Of a DNA stretch of 64,000 bases, positions 13,025 through 24,210 are shown piece by piece. The notes under the pieces are model-generated. The model made no database searches, was not told the DNA's origin, and worked only from the letters and a program-made list of their open reading frames with translations. Made by a program: the position numbers and the translations under genes. This DNA is from Earliella scabrosa (lineage: Eukaryota > Basidiomycota > Agaricomycetes > Polyporales > Polyporaceae): positions 372,001 through 436,000 of the forward strand of contig JABYQQ010000022.1 in NCBI GenBank assembly GCA_022605405.1, given 5' to 3'. Numbering within the stretch: position 1 is the first letter of the stretch; the number at the start of each line of letters is the position of its first letter.

Positions 13025-14239
13025 TCATATCGTCACCGGCTCGGCGTATTGCAAGCATTTCCCGTCCTCCTGGTAGCACAGGAACGCCTCCGTACGCGTC
13101 ACGCAGATGCACACCAACACCGCGTCGAGCACAGCCATGAGGCAGCTCTGGTACTTGTGCACGCTCTCCGTGGCCACCGCGCGGTCCGTCTCGGAGGAGT
13201 ATGCGAACGCCCACGCAGGCTGCCAGATGAGGTACCTCAGGTTCGGCACGCCGTCGGCGATCGCAGCTGGGGACTCGTACGCGTTCCTGTCGATGACGTT
13301 CAGCGGGACCTGAGTGTCGGGCTGGATGGCGCAGCGATCGTGAACACACTATCAAGTAGAGACGGGAGGAGAGCACGTACCGAGGCTGGGACGTCGCGCA
13401 GTTCGAGGCGATCAAGCTCCTTCATGACTCCCGCTAGCCCAGCGATCACGCGCGTAGGCGATTCCCGGGCGTAATCGTGCGAGCGAGCAAACGTACGGAG
13501 GACTCGAAGGTGCTGGACTTTGGAGCCGCCGAAGACGGTCGTGATGCGGGATATTAGGCCAGTGTCGGAGACGAGAGCTTCGGTGACAGTGAGCTTGTGG
13601 AGAGTGTCGGGAGATTGGCAGAGGTATGGCAGGAAGTCGGCGTTCACCGTCAAGTCCACGAGATGTCGGAGGAAGACGAGGGAGACCTTCTGGACGGCGT
13701 GCGGCGGAAGTGGTGGTTGGGGCAGGTGCAACACCAACCGAGTGAGGTTGGGTGTCACAGTCAAGACCCACTGGAGTGTCCGAAGATGGATAGCGTCGTT
13801 AAAATAGTCGTTTATCCAGCTTAACGCCAAACTCCGCAGACGATCTCCCCGCCTTCGTGGGTTGACATCCGAGTCGACCGTCTTGTTCCGTAGAGCGGTC
13901 ACGAACGCGTCGAACTACGCCGATGAAGCGACTTGAACGTCAAAGAACCGCAACCATTCGGTATAGTTCGCTGCCGTGTGGCATGTCTGTGCGAACCTGG
14001 CCAGAGTGACCTCGTCCATACGGACGAGGATCTCCTCGCTCACCTCGGGAGGCAGAGTGAAGAGACGTTGATGGGGTTGTTGAGCGCGGCCATTGGGATC
14101 GGAACCAACCTTCACGAGAAGGACATTGGATCCTTGAAGTCTGACAGGCAATATAGCGACATACCAAGTACGCGTGACGAAGCTCCTTCAACGCTGCCTC
14201 AGCGGTGTCGTTTCCGTATTCTTGGCTGCTGGCTGACAT
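13025..14239 (-). pseudogene. F-box-like gene with a premature stop (FB4)
   Basis: Splice signals give three exons in phase 0: 14239-14165 (MSASSQEYGND), 14109-13381 and 13309-13025, with introns of 55 and 71 bases and 362 sense codons if the internal stop is ignored. An F-box-like segment (LFTLPPEVSEEILVRMDEVT) lies at residues 40-60. The frame is then interrupted by TAG at 13917-13915. Beyond it, coding resumes in the same frame with family features (RLRSLALSWI, LDRLELRDV, NLRYLIWQPAW). FB1 is the closest in layout and has an ordinary codon in this region. Read-through would restore the whole protein, so the break looks recent. An intron from a gtgagc inside LPPEV to the tag at 13915 is possible, but it would delete the F-box core. 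A sequencing error cannot be excluded. Confidence 0.75.
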
Positions 14240-14445
14240 TTGGTGGCATGGGGATTGGAGAGGGAACTGAGGTGACGTTGCTCGCAGTAGGAAGCAGATC
14301 CTGATGCGCCGAAGTTCGTAAGGTGTTGGAGGAAGACGAAGGAGACAGGGAGACCACTTCGGGCGCGTACATCCTGGTTATGACGCGCTCGGCTACGACA
14401 CGTGCGAAATAGCCGCCGGATATCTGGACTGATTCTGTCGCCCAT
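14240..14445 (-). pseudogene. F-box gene fragment upstream of FB4
   Basis: On the minus strand a short frame reads VSFVFLQHLTNF, close to the FB4 strand VSLVFLRHLVDL (13670 region), and the DNA matches over about 30 bases. There is no F-box, no splice context and no continuation, so this looks like debris from another array member. Confidence is limited by the short match. Confidence 0.35.
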
Positions 14446-15321
14446 TGCTCACTCATGAGTCAAGAGTCATTTGCTCAGCCCACTCAGATGTCGTACTAAT
14501 CAATCCAAGTCGCGACCTATCGTGACGGTGCATAGACCATCGAGGGAATGGCCGCGAGTGGAAGTGGAGGACGCGTAAGTAATGTGACCGCGTCGCGAGC
14601 GCCTAGATTAGATCAAGTTAGATCATCTTCTGAGGCTCAGAGTCAGATAGCGACACAGCGAACCTGACGCGAACTTCATGGTGCTCCTCGATGCAATGGA
14701 ATCGAGGGCAATAGCATAGCAGAGTCAATCTGTTGGTTGATGTGCGCGGATCACAGCACATCTGAAAGCACAGCAGGGGGGTCTTTGCGCGAAATGCGAA
14801 CAATCTTCGAACACATCGGTGAGCCGAGAAATGCTCACTACGATGTGAGTCCCCGCTCCGTGGCAGGAGCATTGGTCCGAATGATTGGGCGAGAGCCCAA
14901 CAGGTTCAGCACGATATACGACGCGGTCCTGCTAGACAACGGTCCAGTAGGTCAGCTTACTTCGGCGACGTAGCCAGGTCTCCACTCACTGCGGGATTGT
15001 CTGATAGTTTGGGTGGGGAGGGCGGCGCAACTTAGCGGGAACGGGCAGCATTCGCAGCGTAGGAGACGCATGGGGCGCACACCGGGACATTATGTAGAGA
15101 ACATACGGATAACACATCCATCGAGTCGGCGGGCATTGGGCTTGCATGTTCACACTGTCTACATAGAACCGTCGAGCAGAATACCAGTAGCCGGGCTTGT
15201 TGCAGCCATCTTGCATGAAGGGTAAATGGGCTGGAACGTACCGAGGTGTGCATCTCCTGCTCATGGTGGACAAACGTCCCGATTGTGTCGAGACCCGATC
15301 TATTCAATCAGCAAAAGAGTC
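14446..15321. other. Intergenic, no gene seen
   Basis: ORFs are below 100 codons on both strands. None carries family motifs. It probably contains more decayed array sequence, but nothing can be aligned by eye. Confidence 0.35.
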
Positions 15322-15831
15322 CTACCCCGCAATGTCCTGCGGTCGCGTCACACGAGCCCGCCATCCTCCTGCGCTGGATGACCGGTCTGTAACAAGCTCC
15401 ATCACCGACTGGTTCAACAGATATGCCGTCTGTTGCCTCTTCAAGACGGTGTACGAGTTAGAGTTGCGCATAGAGGTTGACCGAGGTGCGTTGGGCTCGA
15501 GTCGGACGAGGAGCAGCGTAGGGTAGATGCACAAGAGCTCATGAACGGTGGCGGTATGGAAAGCGTCCATTGCGGACATAGAAGGACACCAGATGTCTAC
15601 CGTGAGTCGGATGAGGCCTGGCAGTTTGGGTAGTGGAAGCAAGAATGGAGGTCGAGTGGAGGGGATACGTAAGCGCCGGAACGTCGGCCTCCCTCCTACT
15701 ATCATCCCAGAGGCCGACTCAGCTCCTTTCTCTTCGTGAAGAATCCACGTCCATGGCAGCAGACATAGCAGGAGCGTTGCGGTTCCCATCATATGAGTCC
15801 GACGTGGCCACCACGGCCTTGGTCGATTCAT
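15322..15831 (-). pseudogene. Leucine-rich remnant of an F-box-like gene
   Basis: A 169-codon minus-strand ORF contains LPGLIRLTVDIW and VHELLCIYPTLLLVRL, the spacing of leucine-rich strands seen in the neighbouring F-box genes. It lacks an F-box, the C-terminal W-P-W module and recognisable introns. It lies just downstream of FB5. The best reading is the surviving middle exon of a dead array member; a short unrelated ORF is the alternative. Confidence 0.4.
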
Positions 15832-15983
15832 TCAATACCGGGAAAACAGCATAATCAAGTACATATGTACTACGGACGACGATACGGGCCCCATTGGCAT
15901 CAGCATTATACACCACACACGGCTCGGTATATGCCGATACCTAGAGGCAACTTGGAGTTGTGAGTGAGTCATGTCTGTCAAAG

Positions 15984-17842
15984 CTAGTCCCGCCAGCTAA
16001 CGTTTGTGCAGTCACTGGCCACAGGAACGTATCGCGGTTGTTCGGCCAAGGACTCGAACCGCAGGCATCTGCTGTCCATGAGTAGGATCGTCAAACTCTC
16101 CAGTCGCAGCAAACTCAGAATGTCCTTTCTGTAGTCAGCGACCAAAGGATGGAGTCGCCCCCCAGGGAGCAACTCTTCTTCCCTCGCGTCTCTCCACGAC
16201 GGCGCCCACACCAGCGACCGGAGCTTCGGGGCCCTGTCGACGGCCATATCCTCGTCCTTCGTGCCCGCGACCCCGTCGATTCGAGGGGTAGGGAAATATG
16301 CTCGCTGTTGGACGTTCTCAGGTAAGCACTCTCATTCTCGGCTTCGTATCCAAGTCCAACACGTACCTGTCGGATCGCCTCGTCCTGCACCTCGAGATAC
16401 TCGAGCTGCGGCGTATTGAGCAGCGCGCAGATCCGCACCGGGCTCTCCCCGCCCATCCGCCACGGCATCCGCCGCTTGAGGCGCAGCCTTGAAAGCGTCG
16501 CTCCGACTCGCGCGATCTCTCGACACGCCTTGTGGAGCTCCGTGCACCGGAGGCTGAGCGACAGGCACGTCACCGAGGGCAGCGGCTCGCGCACCCCGCG
16601 CATAAAGCTGACGGACGTGTCCACGGATCGCACGCTCTCCGGCAGTGCGAGTCCACGGCAGCCGTACGTGGCCATGAATTCCGACACGGTGTCCGACCAG
16701 GTATGGAGGACAGAGTATGGGAAGCGCAGCTCGATGTGCGTGAGCCGTGCATAGCGAAGTGTGTTTAGGATGGCTGCCAGAGTTTTGGTGAGCTGCCGGG
16801 GTCCCCCCACGTCTCCGTACTGGGGGACGCAGACGAAGGAGCGCATCCAGTTGGCCTTGTGTGGGTGGGCCTTGAGCATTGTGCGGAAGGCCTCGAGCGC
16901 GCTCTGCGTGTTGATGCGGACGTGTCTGTAGAGCACCTCTTCTGCGATGCCGCGGAGACCCTGGCAGACCATCGCGAGTCGGACGAGGTCTGTGGGGGGC
17001 TCTATCTGCTCGCAGACTTCCAGCCATGTTTCGGCGGGAAGAGAGAGAGGAGACGGCGGGAGGCGAGGGGTCCCGTGCTTGTTTGTGCGCGTAGTGGTTC
17101 TGATTACGAACGCCTCGATGGGGTCCACAAAGGTCGCGATTGGTTGTAGCGCCAGACTACCGTCGAGCTCGTCGGCGGTCTGAGCCGCGCGAGGCACCTG
17201 GGCGATATTCCGGGATGGCATACGAGCCATCGCATGAGGCTTCGGGGCGTGTGCGAGCCTATGCGCAGACGTGGGCGTCGCAACTGTGGTGTCGTACGGC
17301 GTGGTCGTGAGGAGTGTCCCGTCCGCAAGTGCTTCCTGGTTAGAGTGGCGGTCGTCGGTGGGTAGAGAGTCGTAAGAATTTAACTGTCCGCGATTATCGT
17401 TTCGCGAGACTGTGTTCTCGAATGACCCCACCGGATCGTCGTCGTGCTTCTCGGAACCCGTCGCGGATGGCACTTCACGGGCTAACCATTCCCCAGCTGA
17501 CTGGTCAACGTTCACGGTCGGGTCCGAACGGTCTATCGTCTGGTAGTCGACGTCGACCATGTCCGACGCATGGGAGGCGAGGACCTGCCTGGTATCTCGC
17601 GATGGTTGGCCAAACCAGTCGGCCGATGCTGATGGCGCCTGCGAGTCCTTGGGATGCTGCTCGGTATTGAGGGCCATGGCGGTGTCGGTGAGCACACTTC
17701 TCTGTCTCCTCTTCTCCTTGAGCTAACATCGACGCTTGAGACCGACAGCAGCAGCGGAAGTAGTGGCAGAGGCACTCACAAATGCGAAGAGAACGCTCGC
17801 CGGGAGGTGGTCAGGACGTATCTCAGGATCTTCGCCCCGCAT
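15984..17842 (-). CDS. F-box-like protein (FB5), intact partner of FB6
   Basis: Three exons in phase 0: 17842-17780 (MRGEDPEIRPDHLP), 17701-16367 and 16304-15984, giving 572 residues; introns are 78 and 62 bases. The N-terminal 230 residues are polar and variable. The F-box-like segment (LSLPAETWLEVCEQIEPPTD, near residue 240) runs into LVRLAMVCQGL and VLYRHVRI. Leucine-rich strands follow (LTHIELRFPY, LPSVTCLSLSL, LEYLEVQDE). The last exon holds LRSLVWAPSW, LLPGGRLHPLV, LESLTILLMDSRCLRF and RYVPVAS. FB6 has the same structure, and FB5 is the functional-looking member of the pair. The intact last exon here is the reference that exposes the missing base in FB6. The upstream DNA shares a block containing CACGTG with FB6. 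Confidence 0.85.
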
Positions 17843-17983
17843 TGCGTGCAGTGTTGGTGTTGTAGAAGACAATGAAGGTGACAAGTAGACGGTGAGGTGC
17901 GCTGTTTGGTTTGTGTCCGAGCAGAGGAAAGCTGAAGGAGGAGACAAAGCAGGTCGACGGGCCACCGGCGCCGCGGGGGTATA

Positions 17984-18042
17984 TCAAGCGGGAAGACCAC
18001 GTGCTTGGCAGGCTCGCGCTCCCAAACGCAGTTTTGCTCGCG
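17984..18042 (-). promoter_or_regulatory. Duplicated upstream block with CACGTG, FB5 copy
   Basis: About 55 bases match 20355-20415 with only a few differences and include CACGTG at 17998-18003. It lies about 150 bases upstream of the FB5 start. Flanking sequence is less alike, so this part looks conserved. CACGTG is the core site of bHLH and bZIP-type regulators; a regulatory role is inference. Confidence 0.45.
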
Positions 18043-18461
18043 CATCGCCACTCGTGAGTGTGAAAGCATTGTTACTGACATGCGATGTATTGTTGAATAT
18101 TCGGAATGCTCTTGGAATGAAGGTGTTCAGAATGCATGTGTCCTGCAATGTTTGTGAGACGCGTCAGTCAGGTGAGCGCGTCCTGATCGTGTTCTGACAA
18201 GAGTCGAACTCGCGCTATCCATTGCGTTTTGTGTGCAGCCTGCTCGGCGTGCTCATTTCCCTGCACGACGACAATCCCGTCAAGATATCGAACTTGTATA
18301 CACGGTACGTACTAGGAGTATATGCAGAGTATATTACTTGATAACATACAGTGATACAGGTGTGAAGGTCCACAGAACCGGGATACATGTCGGAATGGTA
18401 CCGTTCTTATGCCATTCTCGATGGTCTTTTGGTACCCGGAGGTCCAAGTGAGCCATATCTG

Positions 18462-20192
18462 TCAAACCGAGCCCCGCCAGCTGACATCCGTGATGTCGCT
18501 GGCCACAGGAACATATAGCGGGTTCTCGGTCAAGGACTCGAACCGCAGACAAGTGCCATCCTTGAGTAAAATCGTCAAACTCTCCAGCGGCAGCGAGCTC
18601 AGAATGTCCAGTCTGCAGTCAGCGACCCAAGGGCGGAGCCGCCCCCCTGGGAGCAGATCTTCTTCCTCGCGTCCCCCCACGACGGCGCCCACACAAGTGA
18701 ACGAAGCTTCGGCACCCCTTGATACTTGTCCTTCCTGTCCGGGACCCCATCTGATTGTGGGGAAGGGAAATCCGACTGCTGTCAGACGCACTGAGGTGAG
18801 CAATCTCATTCTCGACGCCATATTCAAGCCCACCACGTACCTCCAGGGTCGCCTCCTCCTGCACCTCGAGATACTCAAGCTGTGGCGTGTCGAGCTGCGC
18901 GCAAATCCCCATCGGGTTCTCCCCGCTCATGCGCCACGGCAGTCGCTGTCGGATGCGCAGCCTGAGCAGCGTCTTCCCGAACCGCGCGATCTCTCGACAT
19001 GCCTGCGCGAGCTCCTTCTGGCGTCGGAGGCTGAGCGACAGGCACGTCAGCGCGGGAAGCGGGGCCCGCACCCCGCGCAGAAAGTTTGCATGCGCGTCCA
19101 CGGAACGTACGCTCGCCGGTAGCGTGAAACCACCGCTATACGCCACCGCGAGGTCGAACCCGGTGGTGGCCGACCAGCTGTCGAGGGATGTGCACGGGAA
19201 GCGCAGTTCGAAGTGCTCGAGCCGCCCGCGCCGGAGATTCTCCAGGATGGCAACCAGCGGTTCGACCAAGATCTCTCCTGAGCGAGGGAGGAGCACGAAT
19301 GAGCGCGTCCAGGGTGCCTTGTGTGGGTGGACGTCGAGTGTAGCGCGGAAGGCGTCGAGCCTGGCCTGCGAGGTAATGCGGACGTGTCTGTAGAGCACCT
19401 CTCCTGCGATATCGTGGAGGCCCTGGCAGACCATCGCGAGTTGGGCGAGGGCTGTGGGGGCCTCGATCTGCTTGCAGACTTCCAGCCATATCTCGGCGAC
19501 TAGAGGGAGGGGGAAAGCTGCGAGACGCGGGGTCCACTTCCTTAAGCCGGGAAATACATGGTGTGGCTCGTTGGAAAGGGTCAGACCATCGTCGGATTCA
19601 TCGGACTCAGCCCCGTCGGGCGCATCTGCGATGTTGTGGGATGGAGCCCCGGTCATCGCACCAATCCTCGGGGTGTGCACGAGCCCATGCGTAGATGTGG
19701 ATGTCGCAGCGGGGATGTCGTACGGCGTCGTCGTAATTGGTGTGTCTTCCTTAATTGCTCCCTGGTTCGGATGGTTGATAAGCCGGCGAGCATGGTCTTG
19801 CACGCAGGTGTTCTCGAGTGCTTCAGCCCCGCGGTAGTCACGCTTCTCAAAATCCGTCGCGGATGGCAGTCCACATCCCCCAGACGACGGGTCAATCTTC
19901 ACGGGTCGGTCCTGCTCGGATTCCAATTCGCGGCATTCAGTGTCGATCATGTCCGAGGTGAGGTCTTGCTGGGTATCTCTTGCTGGTTGGCCAAACCAGT
20001 CGGGTGATGCTGACCGCCTATGCTGCTCGGTATTGTGGGTTACGGCAGTGTGGGCGAGCACACTCCTCTGCCTCTTCTCCTCCTTGCCCTTATATCGACG
20101 CTCGATCTTAACAGTAGCAGCGGCAAAGGAATAAAGACACTCACAAAGGCGAGGACGCCGCTCGCGTTTGGGAACGGGTGGTGAGGATCCAT
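18462..20192 (-). pseudogene. F-box-like gene with a 1-base deletion in the last exon (FB6)
   Basis: The exons 20192-20145 (MDPHHPFPNASG), 20067-18841 and 18778-18462 parallel FB5 exactly, with introns of 77 and 62 bases. The F-box-like segment (PLVAEIWLEVCKQIEAPTAL) lies near residue 205, followed by LEYLEVQEE. The last exon is 317 bases, not a multiple of three; in FB5 it is 321. It starts in frame (FPSPQSDGVP, LRSLVWAPSWGDAR) and then slips. The FB5 plus-strand run ttccctc is ttcctc at about 18662-18667 here. After that point the next frame carries EEDLLPGGRLRP and LESLTILLKDG to the stop at 18462. The shifted product would lose the C-terminal 85 or so family residues. Either the copy is recently dead or the short C run was miscalled. 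Confidence 0.8.
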
Positions 20193-20354
20193 CTTCTGAT
20201 CTTCAACCCGCGTCGCGTGGATTGTTGGTGTTGTAGAAGACAAGCAGGACGACAAGAAGAAGTGGGCGGCCTACTTTGTGTTTTGAGTATGGGGGGGGGG
20301 CTGAGGGAGGAGACAAAGCAAGTCGACGGGCTACTGGCGCTCACGGTGGGGTAT

Positions 20355-20415
20355 TTCAAGCGGGAAGAGCACGTGCTTGGCAGGCTCGTGCTCCCAACAG
20401 CAGTTTTGCTCGCGA
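20355..20415 (-). promoter_or_regulatory. Duplicated upstream block with CACGTG, FB6 copy
   Basis: Matches 17984-18042 and holds CACGTG at 20370-20375, about 180 bases upstream of the FB6 start. Weaker similarity continues to about 20735 (an acagtgatacagg stretch also at 18350), so the duplicated unit includes roughly 500 bases of upstream DNA. Confidence 0.45.
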
Positions 20416-20862
20416 GGAATAAATACTCTTTATGAGGTCCATTGATTTGTTCACCGCTCTCATTGTCAGACTGTGTTTTGTCTCGCGACGCTCGTCAGAC
20501 CTCGTCGGACGCGTTCGCCAGGTGTGTACAGCGCGTCCTAACCGTTTTCGGACAAGCATTCAGGTTGTCCATGGAGGCACGGTGAGGGGCTCAATACGCT
20601 GCACGACAGTTTTCCTTATACCTCATCAGTGTCACGGTATAGGACTTGCCCGGTGCGTTCTCCCACTGCGAATACATACAGAGTCGAATACTCGATGACA
20701 TACAGTGATACAGGCATGGAGGCGTACAAAACCAGGATACGCGTATGCTGCCCTCCTAATGCACATGATAGCTCATGCGCTATCCAACTGAGTATGAACG
20801 GACGACGGAGAATACCTGGGCGGATAATGTGAGCTTCACTTGACCACAATACGACTACAAAC

Positions 20863-22396
20863 TCAAAAGCAGTATTCCGGAACTACGTCTTCTTTCCAAA
20901 ATCCTTCGAGGCGGTTGGTGTTTCGAAGTATGGTCTCCTTGTGGAAGATTCCATCGATGTCCTCTCGATGGTGCAGAACCCAACGGCCATCATCGCCGTC
21001 TCCCAAGCGTATCCCAACCGTGATCACCGGCAGGACCTCGCTCACCGCTATCGTGAACCCATAAGCCGCACACTTGCTCACAGCATCCATATTCCGGGCC
21101 GCCCATGTCGGTCGCCATGCGAGGCCCCGAAGGCGTGGGGTGGTGACCGTCATGCTACTCCACTTCCGACTCATAAGAGTGCGAGCTTCGAGTGGCGAGC
21201 ACTGTCAAAAACGTATAGAGAGGTGAGTTATGTCGAGCCCCTCCGACCGATGATGGCTGACACACGTACGATACAGTCTCCCTCAAGGTTGTCCAGGACC
21301 TCCAGATAGGTCAAATGCGGTGCTTCCACAATGCCGCACAGGATCATAGGAGAGTCGGTCCCGTAGAGGAGATCCGGGGGAACCATCTCTTCTTCTCGTC
21401 TCCTAGCGGTTCCATGAAGGTGCGCATAACGCGCAGCGATACGAGCGCGTCCCCGAGCGTGTCGGAGATGAAGTCCGCCGTGGTCTGCATCTGCATGCGG
21501 AACATGCGCACCGACAGGTGTGTGATCGTTATCGAGTTCTTGTCGTGCACGTTCAAGCGGCGCAGGAACGGTACAGCCGTGTCCAAAGTACGGAGGTTGG
21601 GAAATGCGGACGGGGTTGCGCGGGGCTGTATGGGTCCTTCCATGAGGTTGTAAAACCCTCCAAGTTCCTCTAGATCCTGCTGTGCGACCACCGAGCTCCA
21701 GGATGCGTTCATGAGCGCGTCACTCTCACAGACAAACTTGACCAGGCGGGCCGAGTCGGATAGTCCTAGCAGAATATCGCGCGCGTCCTCCTTCGGGAGC
21801 TCACCCAGCAGGGTGAGCTCTCTGAGGCTGTCGAGGAACGGGATCATCCGGTACCAGTGATTGAAGAACGACTGCAGCGTGGCAGTGGACTCGGACTTGG
21901 TGGGAACTAGCTTCACCGTGAGTGCTCCAACGCTGCGTGCCCGAAAGCCGACGAATGCTGGGTTCGTTGCGAAGTAGTAGTATCGCACCAGGTCGGATGC
22001 AGTGAGTGTCACTTTGGCATGGCGGTGTAGACGGATGCGTGCGAAATGGCTGATGTGCTTGCAGACTAGGGCGAGGTTGCGGATGTCGGCGTGCGTGAGC
22101 TCTTCGTAGATATTTTCCCAGAGCTCGCCGGGGAGAGGTCGGAAGTCGAAACAAGGCCGCAGGGTGCGGATGTCGAAAGACCGTGATTTACGCAATTGTC
22201 CTATTCGAGCAATAGAGTCATCGACACGCCTGCGTTGCTGAGTGATGGCTGACGACGGAGATGGTTAGGGACCAACGTGGTGCGGAACTTTAGGGAACTC
22301 TGCTCAACACTCACCCTGGTTATAGTCTGTGCCATCGTGCACGCATATTAACGAGTCTACTCGAGAAACCGGTGGTGACGGTGAGCGGTCGCACAT
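20863..22396 (-). pseudogene. F-box-like gene with a 1-base deletion in a G run (FB7)
   Basis: Exons are 22396-22315 (MCDRSPSPPVSRVDS), 22200-21270 and 21201-20863, with introns of 114 and 68 bases. The F-box-like segment is PLPGELWENIYEELTHADI, near residue 48, then LALVCKHIS. Leucine-rich strands follow (LDSLRELTLLGELP, LRTLDTAVPFL, ITHLSVRMF), shared with FB8. The combined length of exons 1 and 2 is one base short of the frame needed by exon 3. The slip is at the plus-strand run of five G at 21376-21380. Before it the frame ends in EKKRWF and soon stops; after it the next frame gives DSPMILCGIVEAPHLTYLEV, matching FB8 DSPLLICATLEG. The final exon carries LRGLAWRPTW. A homopolymer miscall is possible. 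Confidence 0.78.
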
Positions 22397-22819
22397 GTTG
22401 GTTGTGGTGAAGGTACGGGCGATACCTGAGTAAGCGCTTTTATTGGTTTGGGCCTGGGCGCCTCGGCTGTTGGACTCACGCAAGATAAGTAGTCTCTGCA
22501 AGTCCACGGTTATTTAGGTGCTTTGCATCGGAAGTCCAAAAAGTCAGACGCGATGGAACTCACGAAGTACACTAGCGGTGATACGGGAACGCATTCGCAC
22601 TTTCATCGAACATCTTTGGTTGATTTGTCCTAACCACCTTAGGTATATTAGCCTCGTCAAGCTGCGAACACCAAGGCTTCCCTGTCTGGAGCATGCTGTC
22701 CTCTAACTTGCATGCCAGTCACTCATGAAGTAGGTCGTGAGCGCTATGCAACATCGAGTAGCTAGCAGCTCCCCCATATGAAGAAGCAATACGATATCAA
22801 CCACCAAAGTCCGTCAAGT

Positions 22820-24210
22820 TTACTCGTTGTCCATCGCTGCAACCTTCCACCAGTCCTCCTTCACCGCGTCCCAAACAGCCTCAGCTTGAAACTCTTGTTC
22901 AGCTTCTTCAGAGATACGCGTGAACGTTTCCCATACTCCGTCCTCGCGTTCGTCCAGAGACACGGCGAGGAACAGAACGGGCAGCGTCCGCTCCACGACT
23001 CTCGCGAATTTGTGCACGGTAGAGCTCATTATTGCGCCGCTTGCGGCCCAGACAGGACGCCACGCGAGCCAGTCGAGCTTCGGTGTGAGCATCATGAAGT
23101 TATCCCATGAACGATGGTTGAGGGCCATGCCTTCGCTGTTGCGCCAGCCCTGAGCCAGACCACATATGTAAGCTATCCATTCCTTATGCGAAGAGCATGA
23201 AAGACGCTTCTCACCATTGCCGCTGTATCCCTGATGACCAGGCTTCTGAGGGCCATCCCCTCTAGAGTAGCGCAGATGAGAAGTGGCGAGTCCGTAACGA
23301 AGTCGTCGCGCGGCTCCCATTCTACGTCTGGAAGGACTCTGTCGAAGCGAAGGGAGAGAAGCTTGCTTGCGAGACATTCGTTGATGATTTTAATGACAAC
23401 AGTCATTAGACGTGCGTCGAGCCGTACTGAGAGATGGGTTATGTGGGAGCTGTAGTGAAGGTTGAGCAAGAACGGAACGCCTGTGTCGAGGATCCGTAGC
23501 CGCGGGAACCGGTCTGGAGACATGTCGAAGGGAAGAAGTTGCGAGAGGTGATATAAGCCGCCGAACTCTTCAAGGTCTTCATGAAGGAGCAGCGAGTCCC
23601 AAGAAGCGTACATGAGAGCGTCGCTCTCGCAGCGGAAAGTCGTGAGGGAAGAGTGGGGACATCCGTGCAGTACATCCACAGCGTCGTGCTCGGGAATGTC
23701 ATCACCGAGGAGCGTCAGGCTCTTGAGGCCCGTGAGCATGGGCAACACTTCCAGCCAGCGCCTCAAGGTGGTTGGAGGGTCATGGTTGGGGGATTGGGTG
23801 AGTGAGAAGGTGAGCGAAGAGATGCGTTTGGCGTTGTTCGTAAAGAATGCGGAGGCGGAGTAGGTTAGGAAGGGAAGTGTGTCGCGGACCTTGATGGTTC
23901 GCACATGCTCATGGAGGAAGGTCTGTGCAAAGACCCCGACGCACCGAGCGGCAAGGGCCAAGCTTCGTACATCCGACATCTCCAGGTGCTTGTAGATCTC
24001 CCTCCATGTCTCCACCGGTATCTGCTTCAACAAAAGCTTTTGCGGCCGTAGAAAAGTATGACGCCTCGGTAAGGGCCTGGTGATTCTAGCGATGGGGAAG
24101 ACGACTTGGATCTGACACTGGTTTGTCAATGTCTGACACTGACTCTTGAACGCAGAAAACAACAGAGAACGTGCACTCACAGCAGCATTTTCTCCGGAAC
24201 GACCGTGCAT
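22820..24210 (-). CDS. F-box-like protein (FB8), intact partner of FB7
   Basis: The ATG at 24210 opens a short first exon (24210-24181, MHGRSGENAA). A 63-base intron (gtgagt to accag) keeps frame even if retained. Exon 2 is 24117-23215 and, after a 65-base intron, exon 3 is 23149-22820, giving 420 residues. The F-box-like segment (KQIPVETWREIYKHLEMSDV) lies near residue 35, then LALAARCVGVF. Leucine-rich strands follow (GLKSLTLLGDDIPEH, LRILDTGVPFLLNL, ITHLSVRLD). The last exon carries LDWLAWRPVW, the module seen at the end of every array member, and an acidic tail. Exon order and intron positions equal FB7, whose frame is broken. The expected role is SCF substrate recognition. Confidence 0.82.

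Noticed and set aside
16332..17027. 231-codon minus-strand ORF in another frame of FB5
   Set aside because: Arg/Ala/Pro-rich frame shadow overlapping the F-box exon in a different phase, with no motif.
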